DNA from: Rubrobacter marinus
Lineage (GTDB): Bacteria > Actinomycetota > Rubrobacteria > Rubrobacterales > Rubrobacteraceae
Direction of reading: 5' to 3'
DNA: 64,000 nt
Assembly (NCBI RefSeq): GCF_011492965.1
Contig: NZ_CP045121.1
Span: 3,844,001-3,908,000 of the forward strand
Shown: piece by piece, positions 16,632-24,774 of the stretch
Numbering within the stretch: position 1 is the first letter of the stretch
Layout of the letters: each line of letters begins with the position of its first letter
The notes under the pieces: model-generated
Database searches by the model: none
What the model saw: only the letters and a program-made list of their open reading frames with translations
Told to the model about the DNA's origin: nothing
Position numbers and translations under genes: made by a program

Positions 16632-17147
16632 CTACGAGAGCTCCTTCCCCATCCACACGGGGAAGCGGGACCAGAAGATCTTCTGCGAGAGCTCCCAGAC
16701 CGGGACGAAGGGGCGCCGCACGAGGGCGTCCAGCCGCAGGGAGACGCGCGTGCCCCCCGAGGCGACGGGCTCGGCCCAGAACCGCAGCCGCGTCGGGCGG
16801 ACGAGCCTCGGGCTCAGGGCGTAGGAGCCGTAGAAGTACTTGAGGTCGCGGTAGGCGGGGGCGCCGGGCGACGGGTCCCTAACCTCCCCGATCACGCCGG
16901 CCGCGTTCAGGAACGGCCCGTGGTGGACGTTGAGGACCCCCGGCTCGAAGCCGCCCTCGACGAACTCGACCCGGTAGGGCCAGACTTGCCCCTCCGTGAA
17001 CGTCGCCGGGTCGTTGATCCAGGCCCACACCCGCCCGATCGGGAACGGGACCGCGAACGTCCGCTCGTGGGGGTGCTCGACGAACCCCTCCGGCGCCCCG
17101 TACGGGACGGGGAAGCCCTCCGGTCCTCTCTCCGGCAGCACTCTCAT
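16632..17147 (-). CDS. SRPBCC/START-like domain protein
   Basis: 171-residue single-domain protein with a START/Bet v1-like pattern: an N-terminal beta strand (HERTFAVPFPIGRVWAWIND), a mid-region with GPFLNAAGVIGEV, and a long C-terminal helix (WELSQKIFWSRFPVWM). Such proteins bind hydrophobic ligands or serve as cyclases, but no catalytic residue can be named. Start ATG at 17147 is chosen over a GTG at 17171. It ends 215 bases before ino1 and could be read through into that operon, though the gap is long. Confidence 0.7.
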   Translation of the reverse strand: MRVLPERGPEGFPVPYGAPEGFVEHPHERTFAVPFPIGRVWAWINDPATFTEGQVWPYRVEFVEGGFEPGVLNVHHGPFLNAAGVIGEVRDPSPGAPAYRDLKYFYGSYALSPRLVRPTRLRFWAEPVASGGTRVSLRLDALVRRPFVPVWELSQKIFWSRFPVWMGKELS

Positions 17148-17238
17148 GGGTGCCACTGTACACGCATCCACCCCCGTCGCGCTTCTCCTGGTGTACGATC
17201 AGGGCGCAAGGGCACCGTGGGTTAGAAGGAGAGTCAAG

Positions 17239-18852
17239 GTGGGGCCGGAGTATTACCTCGAGAGGCTGAGAGGCTGGCTCAAGGCCAACCTGCTGCCCGC
17301 CGCCGTGTTGGTCGGCATCATCCTGGCGGTCGGGTTCTGGTTCGCCGCCCCCGTCTTCCACGGGCTGCTTATAGGCTTCTACGCGAACTTCTCTTTCTGG
17401 ATCCTCGTCCTGCTCGGGATCATCCTCGTCGTCTTCCTGTTCGGCCGCGGCTACCGCAGGCCCGCGCTGGTGGCGACGGGGGCCTGGATCGCGCTCCTGT
17501 TCTTTTTCCTGATCTTCGGTGGCGCGCTCGAGCAGGTGCGCTTCTACGACTCCCTGGAGGCCGAGGCCCTGGAGGAGATCCCCGAGACCGAGGGCGTCCG
17601 CTTCCTGCCCCTGGAGGTCGCGGCCCGCGCCGCCCAGAACCGCGCGAACGAGCCCCGCGTGGCCCTCGGAGACTTCGAGCCGCTGGAGAGGGAGCCGGGC
17701 GAGCCCCTGGGCTACGTCGCCCCGCGCGTGCCGAACGGCGGCTTCAACGTCTTCACGTACCAGCAGCAGGGCGTCTCGGTGGTGAACGGGCAGGGCGAGG
17801 TCGAGACCCTGCGCGAGCCGTTCCGCTACGGCGAGGGCATGTCCCTGACGGACAACGTCAACTGGAAGCTCATACAGGAGCGCTTCTGGGTCACCCTGAC
17901 CGACCCGTACTACTCCGTGGACGGCGACGAGACCCTCATGCTCGTCCCCTACCTCAAGTACCGCCTCTCGTTCCCGGTGACCATCCCCTACTGGGCCGGG
18001 ACCTTCGTCGTGCACCCCGACGGCGAGATAGAAGACCTGACGCGCGAGGAGATCATCGCCGACGAGCGCTTCCAGAACGAGCGTCTCTACCCCGGCGAGC
18101 TCGCGCGCCGCGCCGCCGAGTCCCTGGCCTACCAGAACGGCATCTGGAACGCCTGGGTGACGCGCCGCGACGTCCCCCAGATCCCGGACGTAGACAACAC
18201 CGACAACGAGATGCCCTACCTCCTCCCCGGCGGCGAGGGCCCGGTCTGGTTTACGGCGCTGGAGCCCTACGGCCCGTCGAACGCGACCTACACGATGCTC
18301 TACACAGACGCGCACACGGGGGAGTACAGCGTCCACAAGCGCCCCCTGGACTCCGCCCTGCTCGGCCCCAACCGCTCCTTCGGGTTCGTCACCAACGCGT
18401 ACCCGGACTTCCAGTGGATCCGGAGCGGACCGGCCGGCGAGACCGGCAACGTCGTCTCCCTTGAGCCCCGCCCCGTGGTCCGCCCCGAGGGCGACGAGAA
18501 CGTCCTGTACTGGATGCTCTCCGTGACCACCCGCGACAGCCCCGGCATCAACCTGACCGCCTTCGTCGACTCGCGCGACGGCGCCGTGACCGGCCTGCGC
18601 TCCTACGAGGAGGTCCTGGCCTTCGCCCGCGGCGAGGACGTCCCCGGCGCGACCCCGCAGGACGCCTCCGGCGCGGCGCCCGGGGAGCAGCCGCCCGCCC
18701 CGCCCGCCCCCGGAGAAGGGGCTCCGGAGGGCGAGATCTCCCCGGACGACCTGAGCGACGAGGAGCTGATCCAGCTTCTGCGCGAGGCCGCCGACCGCCT
18801 GGAGACCGAGAACCCGGCGGCCCCGCCCGAGGGCGAGGCGACCGCCCCGTAG
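17239..18852 (+). CDS. Membrane protein with large extracytoplasmic domain
   Basis: 537 residues, family not recognised. Three membrane helices lie near residues 20-40, 51-68 and 76-96, followed by a large presumably external domain of about 370 residues rich in aromatic and acidic residues and a Pro/Ala/Glu C-terminal tail with a DLSDEELIQLLREAADRLE helix. Start is GTG at 17239 with a GAAGGAGAG ribosome binding site; longer starts overlap the divergent SRPBCC gene. The external part contains SLTDNVNW and a repeated beta-propeller-like rhythm, but I cannot assign it. Confidence 0.8.
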   Translation: MGPEYYLERLRGWLKANLLPAAVLVGIILAVGFWFAAPVFHGLLIGFYANFSFWILVLLGIILVVFLFGRGYRRPALVATGAWIALLFFFLIFGGALEQVRFYDSLEAEALEEIPETEGVRFLPLEVAARAAQNRANEPRVALGDFEPLEREPGEPLGYVAPRVPNGGFNVFTYQQQGVSVVNGQGEVETLREPFRYGEGMSLTDNVNWKLIQERFWVTLTDPYYSVDGDETLMLVPYLKYRLSFPVTIPYWAGTFVVHPDGEIEDLTREEIIADERFQNERLYPGELARRAAESLAYQNGIWNAWVTRRDVPQIPDVDNTDNEMPYLLPGGEGPVWFTALEPYGPSNATYTMLYTDAHTGEYSVHKRPLDSALLGPNRSFGFVTNAYPDFQWIRSGPAGETGNVVSLEPRPVVRPEGDENVLYWMLSVTTRDSPGINLTAFVDSRDGAVTGLRSYEEVLAFARGEDVPGATPQDASGAAPGEQPPAPPAPGEGAPEGEISPDDLSDEELIQLLREAADRLETENPAAPPEGEATAP

Positions 18853-18861
18853 GGCCTTCTC

Positions 18862-19977
18862 CTAGAAGGCGTACCGGACCCGGCAGTAGGGCAGGCGCTC
18901 GGCGAGGGTCTCCCGGAACTCGGCCACGAGGGCGCGCTTGGCGTTCCGCTCGTAGCGGAGCACCTTGTCGCCGCTGGCCTGCGACGTCTTGAACTCCTGG
19001 AGGTCCGGGCGCCACAGAAGCTCCTCGCCCTTCGGGTGCCACTTCAGGTTCACCTCGTGGAGCTCGCGGGTGTGGGTCAGAAAGATGACCTCGGCCGCGA
19101 GCTGCGCCTTCGCCGCGGGCGAGAGCCAGTCGTCCAGCATCGAGAACAGCCCGGCGTAGTCCTCCCGCCAGCCGTCCTTCACGATCACCGGCCCGAAGTT
19201 CACGTTGACCTCGTAGCCCGCCTCGACGAAGTCGTTTATCGACCGGATGCGCTCCTCCACCGGCGAGGTCCTGACGTCCACGAGCTTGGAGGTCTCCGGC
19301 GGCATGAGGGAGAAGCGGAGCCGGGTCCCCCCTCGCGGGTCGTAGTCGAGCATCTCGCGGTTGACGAACTTCGTCGCGAACGTCGCCTTGGCGTTCGGCA
19401 GCTCGCGGAAGAGCCCGACGAGGTCGCGGACGTTGTCGCTCACGGCGGCGTCCACGGAGAGGTCGGAGTTCGTCCCGAGCTCGTAGACCCAGAGGCTCTC
19501 GTCCGCCTGCGTCCCCTCGAGCTTCATCCCCTGCTTGGAGGCGTGGCGCTCCACGGCGCCCATGATCCCCCCGATGTTCACGAAGGCGGTGATGGGGTTG
19601 GCGTAGCCCTTGCGCCGCGCCACGTAGCAGTACGAGCACGCCATCGCGCAGCCGTTGGCCTGGGAGGGGGCGATAAAGTCGCAGCTTCGGTAGAACGGCC
19701 GAACCTGGAGGCCCTTCTTCGCCCCGAGCACTAGGACGGTCTTCTTCGTCCTGTTCCACTCCCCCACGCCGCCCTCGTCCCCGTGAAGCTCGGGGATGTT
19801 CCAGTGGGACGGCACCTCGACGCGCTCGGCGTCGGGGAAGCGCGCCAGGATCTCACACCCCCGCTCGTAGGCGGCGACGTCCGGCTCGTGGTAGATCTTC
19901 TCGATCCTGAGCAAACCTCCCGCGACCGTGGCACGGTCTCCGGGCACGGGCTGCCGCAACGCTGCTCTCTCTTCCAT
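18862..19977 (-). CDS. Spore photoproduct lyase family radical SAM protein
   Basis: 371 residues. The radical-SAM cluster motif is C-x3-C-x2-C in ANGCAMACSYCYVARRKGY (about residues 110-128), and overall sequence matches spore photoproduct lyase (SplB/SplG) proteins, including KFVNREMLDYDP and LRFSLMPPETS. SPL repairs 5-thyminyl-5,6-dihydrothymine in spores. No spore genes are seen here, so the role may be UV-lesion repair under dry or DNA-compacted conditions, or another reaction. Stop is only 9 bases from the convergent membrane-protein gene. Confidence 0.88.
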   Translation of the reverse strand: MEERAALRQPVPGDRATVAGGLLRIEKIYHEPDVAAYERGCEILARFPDAERVEVPSHWNIPELHGDEGGVGEWNRTKKTVLVLGAKKGLQVRPFYRSCDFIAPSQANGCAMACSYCYVARRKGYANPITAFVNIGGIMGAVERHASKQGMKLEGTQADESLWVYELGTNSDLSVDAAVSDNVRDLVGLFRELPNAKATFATKFVNREMLDYDPRGGTRLRFSLMPPETSKLVDVRTSPVEERIRSINDFVEAGYEVNVNFGPVIVKDGWREDYAGLFSMLDDWLSPAAKAQLAAEVIFLTHTRELHEVNLKWHPKGEELLWRPDLQEFKTSQASGDKVLRYERNAKRALVAEFRETLAERLPYCRVRYAF

Positions 19978-20087
19978 GCTTGCAGTCTAAGCTACGGGGC
20001 CGCGAGCGACCGTGATACGCGACACGGAACCCGGGCGTTTCGCTCGCGTTTATCGGGGATTGCGGCCCCGGCGCCTTCCTGACGAGA

Positions 20088-20594
20088 TCATAACTCCGCC
20101 CAGCGGCGCACGGTCTCGTGGTAGGGCGACCATGCTTCCCACACGGCCCTCGCCCACTCGCGCACGCGCTCGGCGTGCTCCTCGGGGCCGTCGGCGCCGA
20201 GGACGTAGAGGATCGTCGGTCCGCCGGGGAGGTCCGGGGGGTCCAGCCAGAAGACGCCCATCTCCCCCTCCTTCGCGAGAGAGGACACCCGCTTATGGAC
20301 GGCGTAGAGCTCCTCGGGGCTCAAGTCACGCTCCATCTGGAGGGAGAGGCCGACGAGGTGTACGGCGACGGAGCGGATCGCCTGCGGCGACGGCTCCCCG
20401 GGGTGCTGGGCGCAGTACGCGTCCACCGTCAGCCCGTGAACGCGAGCGTACCGGAAGTCGCCGTACTCCTTCCCCGAGACCTCCCCGAAAGCGGCCCAGC
20501 AGCCCGGCGAGGCCCCGATGTAGCGGTGGACCGGCCCCGTCATGTCGGGCACGAGGGCGCCGCACCCCGGGCACGGCCGCAGGTTCCGGTTCAA
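20088..20594 (-). CDS. DUF5946-like protein
   Basis: 168 residues. The N-terminus has CPGCGALVPDMTGPVHRYIG followed by SPGCW, a small Cys/His putative metal site typical of DUF5946 proteins. The rest is helical with VHLVGLSLQMERDLSP and a C-terminal WARAVWEAWSPYHETVRRW segment. No reaction is known for the family. It stands alone between SPL and the DUF2268 protease, all leftward. Confidence 0.78.
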   Translation of the reverse strand: MNRNLRPCPGCGALVPDMTGPVHRYIGASPGCWAAFGEVSGKEYGDFRYARVHGLTVDAYCAQHPGEPSPQAIRSVAVHLVGLSLQMERDLSPEELYAVHKRVSSLAKEGEMGVFWLDPPDLPGGPTILYVLGADGPEEHAERVREWARAVWEAWSPYHETVRRWAEL

Positions 20595-20681
20595 CCTCTC
20601 ACCTCCATCTAGATGTCCTCCGGACGAGCCGTGGGCACGTCCGTTGCGACGGTATTTGTTTTCCCCGCGCGGGCCATCGCG

Positions 20682-21584
20682 CTACAGGTATCGTGCCCCG
20701 TCGACGATCTCGCGCCACGGCACGTACGTCGCCTCCGCGGCGGTACTCCCGGTCCGGTCGAGGTACTCCCGCACGATCCGGTAGCCCATCGCGTAGCCGG
20801 CGAAGTCCGGCAACCCACGCGGTACGTAGCCGAACCGCGACGCCGCCCAGTCCCCGAATACGTAACCGCGGATCTCGTCGAAGCCCGAGACCTCCAGGGC
20901 GTCGCGGAACACCGGTCGCGCCTCCTCCAGCTCCCCCTCCGAGAGGGCGTTCGGCCAGGGACCGAGCAGCTCCTCCCCGACGGCCTCCGCCGCAAAGGCC
21001 TCGGCGAGGCCCTCGAGCACGACGTACTGGCCGACCGTCGTCCCCTGCGTCCAGGGCTCGAAGGCGAGGCGGACGTTGTGGTGCAGCTCGTGGACGGAGA
21101 TGGAGGGCAGGCGGGGCAGGTTGTAGCCGTCGGGCCAGACGAGCACCGCGGCGTAGCCCATCATGCCGCCGAAACCCGTGTAGCCGCGGTTGCGCTCCGT
21201 AAGGTCCCGCAGGCGCGGGTCCGCGAGCGCCAGCGAGAACGCGACGCTCTCGACGGACACCCCGTGTTCCTCGGGGGCCAGCGCCCTGGCCGCCTCCTCG
21301 AGAGCGGCCACGCAGGCGCCCGGGGACCCCGCATCTCGCAGCTTCGCGAGCGCGTCGAGCCCCTCCCCGGCGTCCCCGCCCGGACCGTAGAAACCCAGCA
21401 GGGCGGTGCCGGAAGGCGCGTCGTCTCCCCCGGCCGCTCCCCCCGGCATATACCGCATCATGGGCTCCCAGAACCGCCTCAGGGGCTCGTCCACGCGCTG
21501 GCGGTAGACCTCCTCGCGGGTCCCTTCCGGCGCCCGCAGCGCGGCCTCCTGGCCCGAGAGCACGTCTATGGCTTCGATCCTCAT
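20682..21584 (-). CDS. DUF2268-type putative zinc protease
   Basis: 300 residues. The zinc-protease signature HELHHN (HExxH) lies in SISVHELHHNVRLAFEPW, followed by VLEGLAEAFAAE, whose Glu fits the third ligand of gluzincin-like proteases. This arrangement matches DUF2268 predicted Zn-dependent proteases. The ATG at 21584 follows GGGAGGATGAT and gives the natural N-terminus RIEAIDVLSGQEAALRAP; the upstream open frame is rejected. No signal peptide, so probably cytoplasmic. Confidence 0.8.
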   Translation of the reverse strand: MRIEAIDVLSGQEAALRAPEGTREEVYRQRVDEPLRRFWEPMMRYMPGGAAGGDDAPSGTALLGFYGPGGDAGEGLDALAKLRDAGSPGACVAALEEAARALAPEEHGVSVESVAFSLALADPRLRDLTERNRGYTGFGGMMGYAAVLVWPDGYNLPRLPSISVHELHHNVRLAFEPWTQGTTVGQYVVLEGLAEAFAAEAVGEELLGPWPNALSEGELEEARPVFRDALEVSGFDEIRGYVFGDWAASRFGYVPRGLPDFAGYAMGYRIVREYLDRTGSTAAEATYVPWREIVDGARYL

Positions 21585-21694
21585 ATCATCCTCCCTCTTC
21601 GCTCCGCCGTCCGCCCGGCGCATCCTGGCCGTGGACGACCCTTCGGGGAGATCGTAGAGTCTCCGGTAGCGGGAGAGTCAAGCGGGAGGACGCG

Positions 21695-21819
21695 ATGGAC
21701 GGAAAAAAGACGGGCCGTACGAGATAGGCAGGGTCTCGCGCCCGAGCGGCGTGCCCGTCAACACCATCCGCCGTTACTCGGACGCGACGGTGAGCTCCGG
21801 GCCCGAGCGCTACCGGTAG
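21695..21819 (+). pseudogene. MerR-type helix-turn-helix fragment
   Basis: Starting at ATG 21695 and adding one A to the six-A run (21703-21708), translation gives 41 residues with PYEIGRVSRPSGVPVNTIRR, the start of a MerR-family DNA-binding domain, followed by YSD. It then meets TAG at 21817. No effector domain follows, though a charged open stretch continues past the stop. It is either a decayed regulator or a MerR gene damaged by more than one sequence error. The rest of 21585-21959 shows no other gene. Confidence 0.55.
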
Positions 21820-21959
21820 CTTGCCGGCATCCTCAAGGGTCGGCAGGAGAGGCCGCCGCACGGCGAGGCGTACCGGCGGCTGATGCCGGGCCTGCGGCGG
21901 CGGATGGACGGGGGACGCGAAGAGCGGGACGCCCGGGCGGCGGGCCGAAAGCGCGGCGG

Positions 21960-22862
21960 CTACGGCCCGTACGAACCGTCCCGCAACTCGTCGAAGACCG
22001 TGGGGGCCGAGGGCGCCCAACCCAGGGTTCGGCGGGCTCTCTCCGAGGAGAGCCGCTGATCCAGGGCGAGGGCGTCGGCGTAGTCCCCGAGCTCCTCCCG
22101 CGCCTCGTCGAGGGGCCAGGGCTCGGCACGGTCGCTCGCGCCCGCGGCCCTGCTCGCTGCGGCGGCGACGTCGCGGGCCGCGTGCGGTCCGTCCCCGGCC
22201 GCGACGAGCAGCGTCCCGCCCACGAGCTCCGAGGCGAGCAGCAGCGCGTACAGGTCCCCGAGGTCGTCGCGGTGCACGAGCGTCCAGGAGGGCTCGCCCC
22301 CCGGCGGCGCCACGAACCTGCCGGCGCCCCGCTCCCTCGCCCACCCGACGAGCTCGTCGACCACCCCGCCGCCCGCGCCATAGACCAGCGCCGGCCGGAC
22401 CACGAAGGCGCGCACCCCGCGCGAACGGGCCCCGAGCACCTCCCGCTCGACCGGGGGGCGCCAGGCGAGCATCGGTGTGGGGTCTATGGGGGTCTCCTCG
22501 TCGGCGAGCTCCACCCCCTCCGGCGTGTCCCCCATCACCCAGGCCCCGCTCGTGTAGACGAACGTCCGGCCCGTGCCTTCGAGGGCCCTCAGGATCGCCC
22601 CGACGGCCGTCCGGTCCGCCGCCTCGGCGTCCGGACCGTGCGTCGTCGCGGCGTGTACCACGGCTTCCGCGTCGCGAGCGGCTCCCTCGATGCTTCCGGC
22701 GTCCGTCACGTCCCCCATCACCACGGAGACGCCCCTGTCCGCGAGCTCTCGGGCCGAGCCCTCCGAACGCGCGAGCCCCGAGACGGCGTGGCCCGCCGCG
22801 AGGAGGGCGTCGACCACGGCCGAGCCCACGTACCCCGTCGCCCCCGTCACCAGAACCTTCAT
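21960..22862 (-). CDS. NAD(P)-dependent epimerase/dehydratase (extended SDR)
   Basis: 300 residues. N-terminal GATGYVGSAVVDALL is the Rossmann glycine motif; VVHAATTHG and YTSGAWVMG follow, with AFVVRPALVYG in the substrate domain. The catalytic Tyr-x3-Lys is not obvious, so it may be an atypical NmrA/isoflavone-reductase-like or nucleoside-diphosphate-sugar epimerase-like member. Start ATG 22862 or 22865, both just behind an AAGGAGG ribosome binding site. Divergent from the ABC exporter genes across about 150 bases. Confidence 0.82.
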   Translation of the reverse strand: MKVLVTGATGYVGSAVVDALLAAGHAVSGLARSEGSARELADRGVSVVMGDVTDAGSIEGAARDAEAVVHAATTHGPDAEAADRTAVGAILRALEGTGRTFVYTSGAWVMGDTPEGVELADEETPIDPTPMLAWRPPVEREVLGARSRGVRAFVVRPALVYGAGGGVVDELVGWARERGAGRFVAPPGGEPSWTLVHRDDLGDLYALLLASELVGGTLLVAAGDGPHAARDVAAAASRAAGASDRAEPWPLDEAREELGDYADALALDQRLSSERARRTLGWAPSAPTVFDELRDGSYGP

Positions 22863-23016
22863 CATCCTCCTTGCTCGCCGTTCGCGTGGCAAGTTTATCC
22901 GCGTTGTCCTATCCGGGATGGAGGATAGAATTACTGTCAGGGGTAGCAATGTCGGGTAGTCTCCGACGGGTTCGCTCCGTGCAACGGATTTCGTATTTCT
23001 CGAAAGCGGCGGTTTC

Positions 23017-24774
23017 TTGAAGACTTTTTACAGGCTGATGTCGTTTACGGGCGGGCGACGGTACCTGCTGGTGCTCGGCTTCGTCTGCGCGTTCGGGGTG
23101 ACGGTGGCGGGGATCGCCATCCCCTGGTTTGTCGGCGACGCCATAGATCGCGCGTTCCCGCCGAACGGTCCGGATAGGCCGGATCTCCTGTGGCCGCTGG
23201 CCCTCGCGATCCTCGGGCTCTCCGTCCTCCGGTTCCTGTTCGGGTTCGGGCGGCGATACTCGACAAACTACCTCGGGCACGTCGTGGAGTATCGCCTTCG
23301 CAGGGCGCTCTTCGAGAAGATGCTCTCCCTGCACCACGGCTTCTACGATCGGGCCTCGACCGGGGAGCTGGTCTCTAGGGCGACGAACGATCTGCGCGTG
23401 GTGCGCTTCTTTGTCGGCTGGGGGATGTTCCAGCTCTTTATAAGCGTGCTCACGCTCGCCGTGGTCTCGGTGGCGCTGTTGTACGTCAACTGGAGCCTGG
23501 CGCTCATCGTCCTCAGCCCGATGCCGCTGCTCGCGTTCGCGGCCTGGCGGTTCGCGGCGAAGGTACACCCGATCTTCCGCTCCGTGCAGCAGAAGCTCGC
23601 CGACGTGACGACGTCCGTCCAGGAGAACGTCTCCGGCATCCGCGTCGTCAAGTCCTTCTCCCGAGAGCCCTTCGAGAAGGACCAGTTCGGAGGAAGGGCC
23701 GAGGGCGTCCTCAACGAGACGATGGCGGCGAGAGGCTTGCGGGCCTTCTACATCCCGGGGATGAGCTTTATACCCGCGACCTCCATCGCGATCCTGATCC
23801 TCTTCGGCGGCCGGGCCGTCGTCGAGGGGTCGCTGACCATCGGCCAGTTCACGCTCTTCCAGCTCTACCTCATGCAGCTCGTCTGGCCGATGCAGGGCTT
23901 CGGGATGGTCATCGACCAGGGCCAGAGGGCGCTGGCCTCGTGCGAGCGGGTCTTCAAGATCCTGGACTCCGAGCCCGACGTGCGCTCCCCCGAGGACCCG
24001 GCGCCGTTCCCCTCCGAGACCCCCGGTGTGGAGCTCAGGGGCGTCACCTTCTCCTACGCGGACGAGGGCGACCCCGTCCTGAAGGGCCTGGACCTCGCGG
24101 TCGAGGGGGGCGAGGCGATCGCCGTCGTCGGGGCGACGGGGAGCGGCAAGTCCACCCTGCTCTCGCTTATAGCGCGCTTCTACGACCCCGAGGAGGGCGT
24201 CGTGAGGGTCGGCGGGACGGATGCCCGCAGGCTGGACCTCGGCGAGCTCCGGCGGAACGTCGGCATGGTGCCGCAGGAGACGTTCCTGTTCTCGGAGAGT
24301 GTCCGGGACAACATCACCTTCGGCAATCCGGACGCCACGCAGGAGGAGATCGAGCGGGCGGCGAGGATCGCGGGCATCCACGAACAGATCCGGGCCTTCC
24401 CTAAGGGCTACGAGACCATGGTCGGCGAGTGGGGCATCACCCTCTCCGGCGGCCAGAAGCAGCGCGTCGCCATCGCCCGCGCCCTCGTCAAGGACCCGAA
24501 GGTGCTGCTGCTGGACGACGCGACCTCCTCGGTCGACGCCGAGACGGAGAAGTCCATCCAGGAGGCGCTGCAGGGGACGCTCGAGGAGTCCCGGGGCCGC
24601 ACGACGTTTATCGTGGCGCACCGGCTCTCGACGATCCTGCTCGCCGACAGGATCGCCGTCCTCGAGGACGGCCGCATCGTAGAGGCCGGCACCCACGAGG
24701 AGCTCCTCGAGAGACGGGGCCGCTACCACGCGATGTACGGCGAAGAGGGCCGGATGGAGAGGGTCTCGGCGTGA
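23017..24774 (+). CDS. ABC exporter half-transporter with degenerate ATP site
   Basis: 585 residues: six-helix transmembrane domain (about 1-310) then nucleotide-binding domain. Walker A GATGSGKST (about 372-380), LSGGQ signature (about 476), Walker B LLLDD where the usual catalytic Glu is Asp. Such Asp substitution marks the degenerate subunit of heterodimeric exporters (TM287/288, BmrCD type). TTG start at 23017; an ATG at 23038 is possible. It overlaps the next gene by 4 bases (GTGA), supporting a heterodimer. Likely a lipid or drug exporter; substrate unknown. Confidence 0.9.
   Translation: MKTFYRLMSFTGGRRYLLVLGFVCAFGVTVAGIAIPWFVGDAIDRAFPPNGPDRPDLLWPLALAILGLSVLRFLFGFGRRYSTNYLGHVVEYRLRRALFEKMLSLHHGFYDRASTGELVSRATNDLRVVRFFVGWGMFQLFISVLTLAVVSVALLYVNWSLALIVLSPMPLLAFAAWRFAAKVHPIFRSVQQKLADVTTSVQENVSGIRVVKSFSREPFEKDQFGGRAEGVLNETMAARGLRAFYIPGMSFIPATSIAILILFGGRAVVEGSLTIGQFTLFQLYLMQLVWPMQGFGMVIDQGQRALASCERVFKILDSEPDVRSPEDPAPFPSETPGVELRGVTFSYADEGDPVLKGLDLAVEGGEAIAVVGATGSGKSTLLSLIARFYDPEEGVVRVGGTDARRLDLGELRRNVGMVPQETFLFSESVRDNITFGNPDATQEEIERAARIAGIHEQIRAFPKGYETMVGEWGITLSGGQKQRVAIARALVKDPKVLLLDDATSSVDAETEKSIQEALQGTLEESRGRTTFIVAHRLSTILLADRIAVLEDGRIVEAGTHEELLERRGRYHAMYGEEGRMERVSA

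Noticed and set aside
17172..17238. Riboswitch or structured leader before the membrane-protein gene
   Set aside because: Only 67 bases, no conserved riboswitch core or stable hairpin recognised.
20613..22928. 771-residue plus-strand protein
   Set aside because: Antisense to the DUF2268 protease and epimerase, which carry HELHHN and Rossmann motifs; no family resemblance.
24429..24770. Upstream ATG for the second ABC subunit
   Set aside because: Reads Arg-rich sequence out of frame with subunit 1; GTG 24771 overlapping the previous stop gives the natural N-terminus.
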